Position numbers and translations under genes: made by a program. DNA of 64,000 bases from the NCBI RefSeq assembly GCF_004000215.1, contig NZ_RBVY01000005.1, positions 62,001-126,000 on the forward strand. The letters run 5' to 3'. The DNA comes from Nitratireductor alexandrii. GTDB lineage: Bacteria > Pseudomonadota > Alphaproteobacteria > Rhizobiales > Rhizobiaceae. This document shows, in pieces, positions 35,777 to 44,547 of this stretch (position 1 is the stretch's first letter; each line of letters opens with the position of its first letter). The notes under the pieces are model-generated. The model saw only the letters and a list, made by a program, of their open reading frames with translations, was not told where the DNA came from and ran no database searches.

Positions 35777-36886
35777 TTACAGGTCGAGGAGCCCGCGCCG
35801 GCGCAACAGGATCCACAAAAAGAACGGCGCGCCGACGGCCGCCGTCACGATCCCGATCGGCAGTTCGGCCGGCGCGACGATGGTGCGGCTGACGGCGTCG
35901 GCCACAAGCAGCAGGCTCGCGCCCAACAGTGCGGAGGCCGGCAGCAGGTAGCGATTGTCCGGCCCGATCAGAAGCCTGAGCAGATGCGGCACCACGATGC
36001 CGACGAAACCGATCCCGCCGGAAACGGCGACAGACGCGCCCACCGCGGCGGCCACGCCGACGATCGAGACGTTTTTCAGCCGCTGCACGGGCACGCCCAG
36101 ATGATGGGCCGTCGCTTCGCCGAGCGCCAATGCGTTGAGCCCGCGCGCGACGAAGGGCGTGGCGGCCAGCGCCAGCACGATCACCGGGCCGGCTGCGGCG
36201 ATCTTGGCCCAGGTCGCCCCGGCGAGCGATCCCAGGGTCCAGAAGGTGAGATCGCGCAATTGCCGGTCGTCGGCCATGAAGATCAGCACGCCGGTAAACG
36301 CCATCGCCAGGGCGCCGAGCGCGATGCCCGCCAACAGCATGGTCGCGACCGAGGTCCGGCCGCTGCGCGTCGAGATGCGGTAGAGCGACAACGTCACCAC
36401 CAGCCCGCCGGCAAACGCGGCCGCCGGCAGCGCGTAGAGGCCGAACACCGCCACCAGCGGCGCCAGCGCCGAGCCCCCCAGAACGATCACCGACACCGCG
36501 CCCAGGCTCGCCCCGGCGGACACGCCGACCAGGCCCGGATCGGCCAGCGGGTTGCGGAACAGGCCCTGCATCACCGCGCCCGAGACGGCGAGCGCGGCCC
36601 CGATCAAAAGCCCCAGGATCGTGCGCGGTAGGCGAATGTCGTAAACGATCACCTGGTCGCGCAGCGACATTGTGGCCTCGCCGCCGCCGGCGCGCGCGAC
36701 AAGATCGGCGGCCACGCCCCAGATCGAGGCATCCGAGGCGCCATAACCCAGGCTGGCGACCACGGTCGCGGCCAGGAGAACGCTCAGCACGCCAAGCGCA
36801 AGCCGCGCGCGCGACGAACGGTCGCCCGCGCCGTGTTCTTCCTGCACGCCCGCAGGCATGGCAGCGGTCGGCTGAGACATCGCCAT
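35777..36886 (-). CDS. hmuU: Hemin ABC transporter permease HmuU
   Basis: About 369 residues, a FecCD/BtuC-type permease with many helices. Diagnostic stretches are RLPRTILGLLIGAALAVSGAVMQGLFRNPLADPGLVGVSAGA and GGIGFVGIVVPHLLRLLIGPDNRYLLPAS. The start may be ATG 36886 or ATG 36880; the longer open frame upstream reads across hmuT. It lies four bases after hmuT. Confidence 0.94.
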   Translation of the reverse strand: MAMSQPTAAMPAGVQEEHGAGDRSSRARLALGVLSVLLAATVVASLGYGASDASIWGVAADLVARAGGGEATMSLRDQVIVYDIRLPRTILGLLIGAALAVSGAVMQGLFRNPLADPGLVGVSAGASLGAVSVIVLGGSALAPLVAVFGLYALPAAAFAGGLVVTLSLYRISTRSGRTSVATMLLAGIALGALAMAFTGVLIFMADDRQLRDLTFWTLGSLAGATWAKIAAAGPVIVLALAATPFVARGLNALALGEATAHHLGVPVQRLKNVSIVGVAAAVGASVAVSGGIGFVGIVVPHLLRLLIGPDNRYLLPASALLGASLLLVADAVSRTIVAPAELPIGIVTAAVGAPFFLWILLRRRGLLDL

Positions 36887-36890
36887 CCCG

Positions 36891-37814
36891 TCAGTCGGAG
36901 ACACGGTCGCCGTAAAGGCGCTGGGCCAGATCGCGCGCGGCCGCGGCGGTGCGCGGTCCGAAGCCGAGCAGATAAAGCCCGTCCATGCGCACAATCTGCC
37001 GGTTGCTCCCCGCCGGCGTCTGGGCGATCGCCGGATGCGCGAACAGCTCCTGCTCCGAAATCTCGAGATCGTCGCCGCGCGCCATCATCAAGACGACATC
37101 GGGCTGCGCCTCGATCACAGCCTCGTCGGTCAATTGCTTGTAGCCCTCGAAGCCCGAGACCGCGTTTTCGGCACCGGCGAGCGCGACGATGCCGCTTGCG
37201 GCCGTATCGGCGCCGGCGGCGAGGATCTTGCCGCCCTGCAGGCTGAGCACGAACAGCACCCGCCTGCGCGGCGCGATGTCGGCGGTCAATTGCCGTGCGG
37301 ATTCCAGTTCGCCGCCCACTTTGTCGGCCAAGGCCGCGGCCTTGTCCTCGACGCCGAGCGCCGCGCCGATGCTGCGGATTTTGGCCAAAATCCCCTCGCC
37401 GTCGAAACGCTCGGGCACCATCACCATCGGCACACGCGCTTTTTCGAGCACCTCGATCGCCTCGGGGGGGCCGCTGCCCTCAAGGGCCAGGATCGCGTCG
37501 GGATCGACCGACAGCACCCCTTCGGGCGACAGGCGCCGCATATAACCGACATCGGGAAGGCTGGTGGCCGCCGGCGGATATTGCCCGGTCGAATCGCGCG
37601 CCACCAGCCGGCCCTGCTCGCCGAGCTCGTAAATGATTTCCGTGACCGAACCGCCGATCGACACCAGCCGCTCGGCCCCGGCCAGCGCGGCGGTTTCGGA
37701 AGCCTGCGCCCGCCCGCCGGGCGGCGGCGCGACCAGCGGGGCCAGGGTCAGCGCGGCGGTCAGCAGGCAGGCGCCGGCACGCAACAGGCTGCGGCGCGAA
37801 ATCCGGATTGTCAT
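36891..37814 (-). CDS. hmuT: Hemin-binding periplasmic protein HmuT
   Basis: A 307-residue binding protein of the TroA/FhuD class. The N-terminus RISRRSLLRAGACLLTAALT is a signal peptide with a twin-arginine look. The tyrosine that binds heme iron in ShuT/PhuT proteins corresponds to Y91 in PDVGYMRRLSPEGVL. Other conserved parts are RLVSIGGSVTEIIYELG and VLFVLSLQGGKILAAG. Start 37814 is chosen ten bases after hmuS; an earlier ATG adds a proline-rich stretch before the signal. Confidence 0.93.
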   Translation of the reverse strand: MTIRISRRSLLRAGACLLTAALTLAPLVAPPPGGRAQASETAALAGAERLVSIGGSVTEIIYELGEQGRLVARDSTGQYPPAATSLPDVGYMRRLSPEGVLSVDPDAILALEGSGPPEAIEVLEKARVPMVMVPERFDGEGILAKIRSIGAALGVEDKAAALADKVGGELESARQLTADIAPRRRVLFVLSLQGGKILAAGADTAASGIVALAGAENAVSGFEGYKQLTDEAVIEAQPDVVLMMARGDDLEISEQELFAHPAIAQTPAGSNRQIVRMDGLYLLGFGPRTAAAARDLAQRLYGDRVSD

Positions 37815-37824
37815 GGGCTTCTCC

Positions 37825-38904
37825 TCACGCGGCGGTGGACTGGGCATGGACGGGAAGCCCGGCGACCAGCGAGCGCCATTCGCCGCGCTCCTCGGTCCCT
37901 TCCTCGCGCTGGCCGAAAAACTGGATGATCAGGCTTCCCGCGGCGTCATAGGCCTCGATCGAGGTGACGTGACCGTCCTTGGTCGGCTTTTTCACCGCCC
38001 AAACATCGCAGATGCGGTCGGTGCGCAAATGCAGATGAAAGCCCGGGTCCATGACGTTGAGCCACGGTCCCATCGGCTTCAGCGTCCGGATCGGCCCGGA
38101 ATGGATCTGGATGCAGCCGCGACTGCCGACGAAACACATGATCGGCAGCGCGGTGCGCGCCGCCTCGTGCATCATCGCCGCCACGGCCTCATTGCCGAGC
38201 CGACAGGCGAAGTCCCGACCGACCAGTTCGACGGCGCGCCGGCGGGTCAGCTTCATGTCGCGCAGAATGCCGACGAATTGATGCACGTCGCGCATGTCCG
38301 CCCAGCGCGTGCGCAGCGCATCCGTATCGACCGGATCGGAAGCCGGCTCGGCTGCACCGGCGGCGGGCTGCGGCTCGACCGCGACCGTGTCGCTCTGATC
38401 GGCGGACGAAAGGGTCGCAACCAACGCCTCGTAGGCGTTGACGTCGGAGGCCGCACGCAGATGGATCTTGTGCACGGCGTCGCCGTGAGCGTCGAAGAAT
38501 TGCAGGCTGCGCCGCACCTCGGATCCGTCGCGCTTTTCGACTGCGAAACCGTGGACGAAATGGCGCGGAAACAGCCGCAGATCGATCTCCTTGCCCAAGA
38601 GCATAGCCGCATGCTTGCCGGGCACCGGCTTGTCGTAGGGACCGATCTTTTCGTGCACCGCGCTTTGGTTGCGCGTCAGCGCCATAACCTCGCCGAGCGC
38701 GCCGAGACCGGCCAGAAGCCTGTCGAGATCGGCATCGATACGGCGTGCGCCGTGGCCGCAATGGGCCGCGATCAGTTCGGCTTCGGTGATCGCCAACTGC
38801 TCGGCCAGATCGCGCTCGCGCAGCTTGGGGTTGTCGATCCGCATCCGCCGGATATCGGCCGGGGCCGTTTTCGTGCCGTCGTTCATCGTCGTGCTGGAGT
38901 TCAT
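37825..38904 (-). CDS. hmuS: Hemin-degrading/heme-carrier factor HmuS
   Basis: A 359-residue protein with the duplicated HemS/ChuX architecture: the first half ends near residue 170 (FFDAHGDAVHKIHLR), and the second has MRDVHQFVGILRDM and FFDxx-like equivalents (MDPGFHLHLRTDRICDVWAVKKPT). HmuS receives heme from the importer and helps release or degrade it in the cytoplasm. It lies nine bases after hmuP. Confidence 0.93.
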   Translation of the reverse strand: MNSSTTMNDGTKTAPADIRRMRIDNPKLRERDLAEQLAITEAELIAAHCGHGARRIDADLDRLLAGLGALGEVMALTRNQSAVHEKIGPYDKPVPGKHAAMLLGKEIDLRLFPRHFVHGFAVEKRDGSEVRRSLQFFDAHGDAVHKIHLRAASDVNAYEALVATLSSADQSDTVAVEPQPAAGAAEPASDPVDTDALRTRWADMRDVHQFVGILRDMKLTRRRAVELVGRDFACRLGNEAVAAMMHEAARTALPIMCFVGSRGCIQIHSGPIRTLKPMGPWLNVMDPGFHLHLRTDRICDVWAVKKPTKDGHVTSIEAYDAAGSLIIQFFGQREEGTEERGEWRSLVAGLPVHAQSTAA

Positions 38905-38913
38905 GGCCCGCCC

Positions 38914-39126
38914 CTATTTGTTGAGAATGAGTTTGCCCTGGCGGGTGATCTTCAACCGGTAGAGGGCGTCGCCGTGTTCGATGGCGATTTCCTGCGCGCC
39001 GCCGAACAGAGCCTCGCTGGTGACGATGCGCGGGTGCGGTTTTTGCCTGCCGGTGTCGGGCCCCGATCGAAGGGCGGCGCGGGGCCCGTGCCCGGGTGGA
39101 TCGATATCTGCGCGATCGGTGTTCAC
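38914..39126 (-). CDS. hmuP: Hemin uptake protein HmuP/HemP
   Basis: A 70-residue protein whose C-terminal half carries the HemP signature: RIVTSEALFGGAQEIAIEHG, then YRLKITRQGKLILNK. In Bradyrhizobium HmuP is a co-activator of the heme receptor gene. Translation starts at a GTG (39126). It is the first gene of the hmu operon and faces the TonB-receptor gene, with an IRO box between them. Confidence 0.9.
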   Translation of the reverse strand: MNTDRADIDPPGHGPRAALRSGPDTGRQKPHPRIVTSEALFGGAQEIAIEHGDALYRLKITRQGKLILNK

Positions 39127-39199
39127 GTCACAAAGCCTCCATGCGCGCCGGGCTTGCCGAAGAGCTGGCTGGGCGTCGTGAAACGGTCGATTGATTTCT

Positions 39200-39214
39200 T
39201 GACACCTTTAGTCA
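39200..39214. promoter_or_regulatory. IRO box (RirA operator candidate) between hmuP and the receptor gene
   Basis: TGACACCTTTAGTCA fits the rhizobial iron-responsive operator TGA-N9-TCA exactly. It lies 74 bases upstream of hmuP and 122 bases upstream of the receptor start, so it could control both directions. RirA is encoded in the same window. Confidence 0.65.
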
Positions 39215-39335
39215 GGTTAATTACGAAGCGCAATACCGGAGTTTGAAATTCAGGTTTAAAACCCGGCAAGAACAATCACATGCGAGCAAGCCCCGGCCAG
39301 CCAGCATCTCAGCCTATGGAATCAGGAGTTGGGCG

Positions 39336-41492
39336 ATGGGGCTCGTGTCTCGTAACGTAGTTTGTCTTTTGGGGAGTGCCGCCATCGTCGCGATCGCGAC
39401 GGCCGGCGCCACGCATGCGCAGGATGGCGCGCAAACCAACGACGCCGACAAGAAAGGCCGTGTGACGCTGCTGCAGCGTCTCGTGCTCGGCGCCGGCGTC
39501 GAAAAAGTCGCCATCGACACGCCGCAATCCGTCAGTGTCGTCGAACAGGAAGACATCGACCAGGAGCAGGCGGCGACCGTCGGCGATGTCCTGAAGCGCA
39601 TCCCCGGCGTCAACACGTCCGGCTCCGATCGCGCGTTCGGCCAGACCTTCAACATTCGCGGGATCGGCGCGCCCGAATCGGCCGGCGAGGAGGGCCGCAT
39701 CATCGTCACCGTCGATGGCGCGACCAAATTCTACGAACAGTACCGCATGGGCGGGTTCTTCTCGGATCCCGAGCTCTACAAGAAGGTCGAGGTGCTGCGC
39801 GGACCGGCCTCCTCGACGCTCTACGGCTCGGGCGCGCTTGGCGGCGTGATCAATTTCGTCACCAAGGACGCCTCCGACTTCATCGCCGACGGCGATACCG
39901 GCGCGCTGCGCCTGAAGGGCGGTTTCAATTCCAACCGCAATGGCTGGCTCGGCTCGGTGGTGTTTGCCCAGCGCATGAGCCCCGATGCTGAATTTCTGCT
40001 GTCGGGCAATTTCCGCCGCGCCGATCCCTATATAACCGGCAACGGCACCGAAATCCGCAGCTCCGACTTTTCCGCCTGGTCGGGTCTTGCCAAGGGCACG
40101 TTCAATGTCGGCGAGGAAGGCCGGCTTAGGCTCTCCTACCAGCAATGGGATTCGGATGCCGACGATCAGGATTATGCCCAGGTCGGCACCGAATCGCTGT
40201 TCGGCACGGTCGATCGCCATGTCGTCGACCGCACCGGTGTCGTCTCCTACGAAAACCCGTTCAGCGACAATGACTGGCTCGATGTGAAGGTTTCGGCCTC
40301 CTATTCCGACACCAGGGTCGACCAGACCGACGCGACCGGCAACCCGAGATTCGGGCTGACCTGCGCAACCAGCCTTTTGTTCTGCGACACCGAATACGGC
40401 TACCGGACCTGGCAGTTCAATGTGCAAAACACCAGCGAGTGGCGCGGCGAGAACTGGGAAAACTTTTTGACCTATGGCTGGCAGACCGCCTACCAGGTCC
40501 GCACCGCCGAGCCGATCACGCTGGCCGGCACGCCGGGCGGCATCAACTTCCATCCCGAGGGCACCGACCTGAAGACGGGCGTGTTCGTGCAGAACGAATT
40601 CGTCTGGGACGAGCGGCTGACGATCATTCCCGGCCTGCGTCTGGACTGGCACCGTCTGTCGCCGGGCACGAGCACCGGGCTGACCGCCTCCGACACCGAC
40701 ACCGCGGTCTCGCCCAAGATCGCCGCCCATTACCGCTTCAACGACCATGTCGCCGTATTCGGCTCGATCGCCCATACCGAACGTTTCGCCACGCTCGACG
40801 AGGTGTTTTCCACCGGCGGCTCGCGCAATTCCTTCCTGCCAAGCCTCGACCTGAACAAGGAAGCCTCCAACAATTACGAGATCGGCTTTGCCCTGTCGGG
40901 GTACGACATCTTCCAGCCGGGCGATGGCGTGCAGTTGAAGACGACCGGCTTCTACAACGACATCTCCGATCTGATCAGCCTCAACCCGGCGCTGCGGCCG
41001 GGGCCGAACGCCCTGCCCGGCTACGTCAATATCGACAAGGCGCGCATCTACGGTTTCGAGGTCGAGCTCGCCTACGAATCGGACTTCGTGTTCGCCAACG
41101 CCGGCTATTCGCACGTCGTCGGCAAGGACCGCACGACCGGCGCCTATCTGACAACGGTCGCCCCGCACGAGCTGGCCTTCACGCTCGGCGGCAAGCTGCC
41201 GCAGCACGATCTCAGGTTCGGCTGGAAGGCGCGCGTGGTCGCCGCGCCGCAGGACCCCGCCCTGCGCGCCTCGCAGGCGACCTGGACCGGCACCTCGACA
41301 CGCTTTGCCGACAGCTTCGACGTGCACGACGTTTTCGTGAGCTGGACGCCCCAGGACGGCCAATTCGCCGGCTGGGAAGCCCAGTTCGGTGTCGACAATC
41401 TTTTCGACACCGAGTTTAAGGAGTTTCTGCACAACGACGCAGCCAAGGGCCGCACATTCAAACTTTCCCTCAGCAAGCAGTTCGGATGGTGA
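39336..41492 (+). CDS. TonB-dependent outer-membrane receptor (heme-type)
   Basis: A 718-residue receptor: signal peptide (VVCLLGSAAIVAIATAGATHA), plug domain (TPQSVSVVEQEDIDQEQAATVGDVLKRIPGV ... GPASSTLYGSGALGGVINFVTK) and a beta-barrel ending in KLSLSKQFGW with the terminal aromatic. AGGAG precedes ATG 39336; an in-frame TTG at 39243 would add a non-signal extension. Position suggests the heme receptor HmuR. However, the FRAP box of heme receptors reads ERFA here and the NPNL box SLDL, so the ligand could differ. Confidence 0.9.
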   Translation: MGLVSRNVVCLLGSAAIVAIATAGATHAQDGAQTNDADKKGRVTLLQRLVLGAGVEKVAIDTPQSVSVVEQEDIDQEQAATVGDVLKRIPGVNTSGSDRAFGQTFNIRGIGAPESAGEEGRIIVTVDGATKFYEQYRMGGFFSDPELYKKVEVLRGPASSTLYGSGALGGVINFVTKDASDFIADGDTGALRLKGGFNSNRNGWLGSVVFAQRMSPDAEFLLSGNFRRADPYITGNGTEIRSSDFSAWSGLAKGTFNVGEEGRLRLSYQQWDSDADDQDYAQVGTESLFGTVDRHVVDRTGVVSYENPFSDNDWLDVKVSASYSDTRVDQTDATGNPRFGLTCATSLLFCDTEYGYRTWQFNVQNTSEWRGENWENFLTYGWQTAYQVRTAEPITLAGTPGGINFHPEGTDLKTGVFVQNEFVWDERLTIIPGLRLDWHRLSPGTSTGLTASDTDTAVSPKIAAHYRFNDHVAVFGSIAHTERFATLDEVFSTGGSRNSFLPSLDLNKEASNNYEIGFALSGYDIFQPGDGVQLKTTGFYNDISDLISLNPALRPGPNALPGYVNIDKARIYGFEVELAYESDFVFANAGYSHVVGKDRTTGAYLTTVAPHELAFTLGGKLPQHDLRFGWKARVVAAPQDPALRASQATWTGTSTRFADSFDVHDVFVSWTPQDGQFAGWEAQFGVDNLFDTEFKEFLHNDAAKGRTFKLSLSKQFGW

Positions 41493-41494
41493 CG

Positions 41495-41944
41495 ATGAGA
41501 AGATGGGTGACGACCGCAAGCCGTATTCTGACCGCGATCCTTGCGCTGTCGCCCGTCGCGGGCGGCCCGGCCCTCGCTCAAACGAGCGCGCCGGGCCCCT
41601 CGCTCGCACTCGAGCTCAACGCGATCGAGCCTGGCGACGGCGGCTGCCGTTTCACCTTCGTGATCGCCAACCGGCTCGGCGCCGCCCTCGACAAGGCGGC
41701 GTTCGAGATCGTGCTGTTCGACAAGGACGGGCTGGTCGACCGGCTGGTGACACTCGACTTCAAGGCCCTGCCGCAAGGCAAGACCAAGGTCAGGCAGTTC
41801 GACCTGCCCGGCGTCGACTGCGAAGGCATCGGCCGCGTCCTCGTCAACGATGCCACCCAGTGTGACGGCGCCGGGCTCGACGCGACCGCCTGCCTTCGGA
41901 CCCTCGAACCGGCGACCAGGACCGAGGTCGAATTCGGAGTGTGA
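41495..41944 (+). CDS. Exported hypothetical protein in the tonB operon
   Basis: About 149 residues with a clear signal peptide (MRRWVTTASRILTAILALSP ... ALAQ). The mature part contains three to four cysteines (GGCRF, DCEG, QCDG, ACL) and a beta-rich look. It sits between the receptor and exbB with almost no gap; an alternative ATG at 41486 overlaps the receptor stop. Function unknown; a periplasmic role in receptor or TonB function is inferred only from position. Confidence 0.75.
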   Translation: MRRWVTTASRILTAILALSPVAGGPALAQTSAPGPSLALELNAIEPGDGGCRFTFVIANRLGAALDKAAFEIVLFDKDGLVDRLVTLDFKALPQGKTKVRQFDLPGVDCEGIGRVLVNDATQCDGAGLDATACLRTLEPATRTEVEFGV

Positions 41945-41948
41945 TGCG

Positions 41949-42662
41949 ATGAGACCCGACATTTTCAATGACGTGCGCGCCTTTCTCGAGCTCGGCGGCC
42001 CGGTTGTCGCCATTCTGCTCGTCCTGTCGGTGTTCGCGCTGGCGCTGATCCTGATCAAGCTTGCCCAGTTCTGGCGCGAGCGGGTCGGGTCCGGCGCAAA
42101 GGCCAATCGCGCCCTTTATCTGTGGGTTCACGGCAGCGTCGGCGACGCCCGCCAGATGGCCGAGGCGGATCCTTCGCCGGTTGGCGGCGCCCTGGCGACC
42201 GCGATGCGGCTTTCGGCCAACCGCGCCGCCTCCAAGGCGGTGATCGAGGACGAGATCGGCCGCGTGGCGGTGACACGGCTGCACGCGTTGCAGCGCGGAT
42301 TGCGCGCGCTCGACGCCATCGCCCAGATCGCGCCGCTGCTCGGCCTGTTCGGCACGGTGCTGGGCATGATCGAGGCCTTCCGGCAGTTGCAGGGCGCCGG
42401 CAGCGCCGTCGACCCCTCTCTCCTGGCCGGCGGCATCTGGGTCGCGCTCTTGACCACCGCCGCCGGGCTTGCCGTGGCGATGCCGGTTTCGCTGGTGCTG
42501 ACCTGGTTCGAGACCCGGATCGAAAACGAGCGCGTGGCGATCGAGACCGTCACCACCGCCTTCCTGTCGCAGCAGGCGCTCGGCGCGACCGGCGCGCGAC
42601 TGGACCAGGATACGCCCGAAGCCGCCCAGCCGGCCGCAATGGGACAAAGCCATGCGCATTGA
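41949..42662 (+). CDS. exbB: MotA/TolQ/ExbB proton channel family protein
   Basis: A 237-residue inner-membrane protein with three expected helices: residues about 20-42 (VVAILLVLSVFALALILIKL), then the paired helices IAPLLGLFGTVLGMIEAF and LLAGGIWVALLTTAAGLAVAMPVSL. These match ExbB helices 2 and 3. It starts four bases after the preceding stop and overlaps exbD1 by 11 bases. With ExbD it forms the proton-driven motor that energises TonB. Confidence 0.92.
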   Translation: MRPDIFNDVRAFLELGGPVVAILLVLSVFALALILIKLAQFWRERVGSGAKANRALYLWVHGSVGDARQMAEADPSPVGGALATAMRLSANRAASKAVIEDEIGRVAVTRLHALQRGLRALDAIAQIAPLLGLFGTVLGMIEAFRQLQGAGSAVDPSLLAGGIWVALLTTAAGLAVAMPVSLVLTWFETRIENERVAIETVTTAFLSQQALGATGARLDQDTPEAAQPAAMGQSHAH

Positions 42663-43035
42663 GATCGCCCGCCGTCCCCGGCGTCCGGTCTCCGTGACGT
42701 CGCTGATTGACGTCATCTTCCTGCTGCTGCTGTTTTTCATGCTGACCTCCACCTTCGCCAAATTCTCCGAGGTCGAGATCACCGGCGGCCGCGCCGGGGC
42801 AACCGCCGCCGGCGCCCCCCCTGACATCATCGTGCTTCTGTCGGACACGGACTGGCGCGTGAACGGACAGCCTCTCACCGAAGCCGGCGCGCTTGTGGAA
42901 ATCGGTCGCCTGGAACAGGCCGGCGCCAAAACCGCCGTGCTTCTGGTACGCGGCGCGATCACGTCGCAGGCCATGGTCGGCGCCATCGAGGCGATCCGCC
43001 GCGACACCGGCCTGTCGCTTTCCGTGGCCCGCTAA
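42652..43035 (+). CDS. exbD: ExbD/TolR family protein, copy 1 (Asp present)
   Basis: A 127-residue protein with one N-terminal membrane helix, SVTSLIDVIFLLLLFFMLTS, holding the proton-carrying aspartate at residue 20. A periplasmic domain follows with the usual ITSQAMVGAIEAIRR pattern. It overlaps exbB and is followed by a second ExbD gene five bases on. Confidence 0.92.
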   Translation: MRIEIARRPRRPVSVTSLIDVIFLLLLFFMLTSTFAKFSEVEITGGRAGATAAGAPPDIIVLLSDTDWRVNGQPLTEAGALVEIGRLEQAGAKTAVLLVRGAITSQAMVGAIEAIRRDTGLSLSVAR

Positions 43036-43040
43036 CCGCC

Positions 43041-43445
43041 ATGAAGCTGCCGCGCCCACGCCCTCGTCCCCGGCACGAATCGACGATCACCCTGATCAAC
43101 ATCGTCTTTTTGATGCTGATCTTCTTCCTGATCGCCGGCACGCTGACCCCGCCGATGGAGCGGGACGTCGCGCTGATCACCACGTCGCAGTCGGACCGCG
43201 CCGAACCGCCGCGCGCGCTGTTCGTGACCAGCGACGGCGCGCTGCTGGCCGCCGGCATGCCGGTCACCGCAGCCTCCTATGTCGAGCGGCTGCGTGCCGC
43301 CTCCGACGCGGACGAAGCCATGCCGCTCGTCAAGGTCGCGGCCGACCGCGCCCTGCCGGCACGGGAGCTGATCGACATCGTCGCGGCGCTGCGCGACGCC
43401 GGCGCGGGCCGCATCGTCCTCGTGACCGAGCGGGAGACGCCATGA
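43041..43445 (+). CDS. ExbD/TolR family protein, copy 2 (Asp replaced by Asn)
   Basis: A 134-residue ExbD-like protein. Its membrane helix is STITLINIVFLMLIFFLIAG, and asparagine 20 stands exactly where copy 1 has the essential aspartate. The periplasmic half (LPARELIDIVAALRDAGAGRIVLVTE) is otherwise typical. It overlaps tonB by four bases (ATGA). It may form a mixed dimer with copy 1, so that only one proton site is active; this is inference. Confidence 0.9.
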   Translation: MKLPRPRPRPRHESTITLINIVFLMLIFFLIAGTLTPPMERDVALITTSQSDRAEPPRALFVTSDGALLAAGMPVTAASYVERLRAASDADEAMPLVKVAADRALPARELIDIVAALRDAGAGRIVLVTERETP

Positions 43446-44524
43446 GACCCGCCCTAAAATGGTCGATCGCCGTCCTTGCCTCCGGCCTGGTGCATGCCGG
43501 GGCGGCCGCCTATCTGCTCGCCGAGCGGCCAGAGCAAGTGGAAATCGCCGGTTCGGCGGCGACGGAGATCGCGCTTTTGGGTTCGTTCGAGGACGTCTTC
43601 GCAGCCGGCGAGCCGGTGCCCGACAGCGCGATTGTCGAGCCCGTCGACACGCCGGACGAAGCCGTCCAGCCCCGCCCGGCGCCCGAGACGGAAATTCGCG
43701 AAACTCCCGCCGAAGCGGTCGAACCGGTCCAAACGGAGCTCCCGCCGGCCGAAGTCACCGAACCCCTCGCGCCGCAAACGCCGCAGCCCGCGCAGGTGCT
43801 GGTGCCGGCCGACGCGGTCGCACCGGTCGAGCGGCCCGCCGAGGCAGAGCCCGTCGAAGCGACCGCGACCGCGCCCGAGCCGGCGGCGGAGACCGAGCCG
43901 GTCGAGACCGCGCGCGCCCAGATTACCCCGGTTAAGACGGCCGAGGCGCTGGCGCCGGTCGAGGAGATCGTCATTCCAGACGACGTGCCCCTGCCGACCG
44001 CGCGCCCGCAACCGCCAAAAATCCGGCAGGCCATGGTGCGGCCGGAAAAGCCGCGCGCCAGGGAGGCCCCGCGCAAAAAGGCCGAAACCCCGCCCAAACA
44101 GCGCAAGAAAACCCAGGCCGCCGGCCAGGGCGGCCGGGCCGAGCAGAGCACGCGGCGCGGCGAGGCCACCGGCAACGAGCGCGGCCGCGCGGCCGCGCAG
44201 GGCACCGGCAGCCGCAAGCAGGGCGCGGCCGGCAACGCCGCCGTCTCCAACTATCCCGGCAAGGTGGCGCGCAAGCTGCGCCGGGCCCTGCGCGGCGTGT
44301 CGCGCGCCGCCCGGCGCGACGCGCGGCGCGACGTCCATGTCCATTTCGTCGTCACCCGCAACGGCGCTCTCGGCTCGGTGCGCATCACCCAGAGCTCCGG
44401 CTCGGCCACATTGGACAAGGCCGCCCTCGCCTCGGTGCGGCGCGCGGCCCCGTTCCCGCCAATACCGGCCGCCGCCGGCCGCTCGAGCTGGAAATTTTCC
44501 GTGCCGCTCGGCCTGGCACGCTGA
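43442..44524 (+). CDS. tonB: TonB energy-transducing protein
   Basis: A 360-residue TonB family protein. N-terminal anchor: WSIAVLASGLVHAGAAAYLL, with the conserved histidine of the SxxxH motif. A long proline- and glutamate-rich spacer spans residues about 60-200, a basic glycine/arginine-rich stretch follows, and the C-terminal TonB domain (VHVHFVVTRNGALGSVRITQSSGSATLDKAALASVRRAAPFPP) is intact. It overlaps the second exbD. It couples the ExbBD motor to the receptor. Confidence 0.92.
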   Translation: MRPALKWSIAVLASGLVHAGAAAYLLAERPEQVEIAGSAATEIALLGSFEDVFAAGEPVPDSAIVEPVDTPDEAVQPRPAPETEIRETPAEAVEPVQTELPPAEVTEPLAPQTPQPAQVLVPADAVAPVERPAEAEPVEATATAPEPAAETEPVETARAQITPVKTAEALAPVEEIVIPDDVPLPTARPQPPKIRQAMVRPEKPRAREAPRKKAETPPKQRKKTQAAGQGGRAEQSTRRGEATGNERGRAAAQGTGSRKQGAAGNAAVSNYPGKVARKLRRALRGVSRAARRDARRDVHVHFVVTRNGALGSVRITQSSGSATLDKAALASVRRAAPFPPIPAAAGRSSWKFSVPLGLAR

Positions 44525-44547
44525 CGCCCAACCGCGAAAGGACCGTC

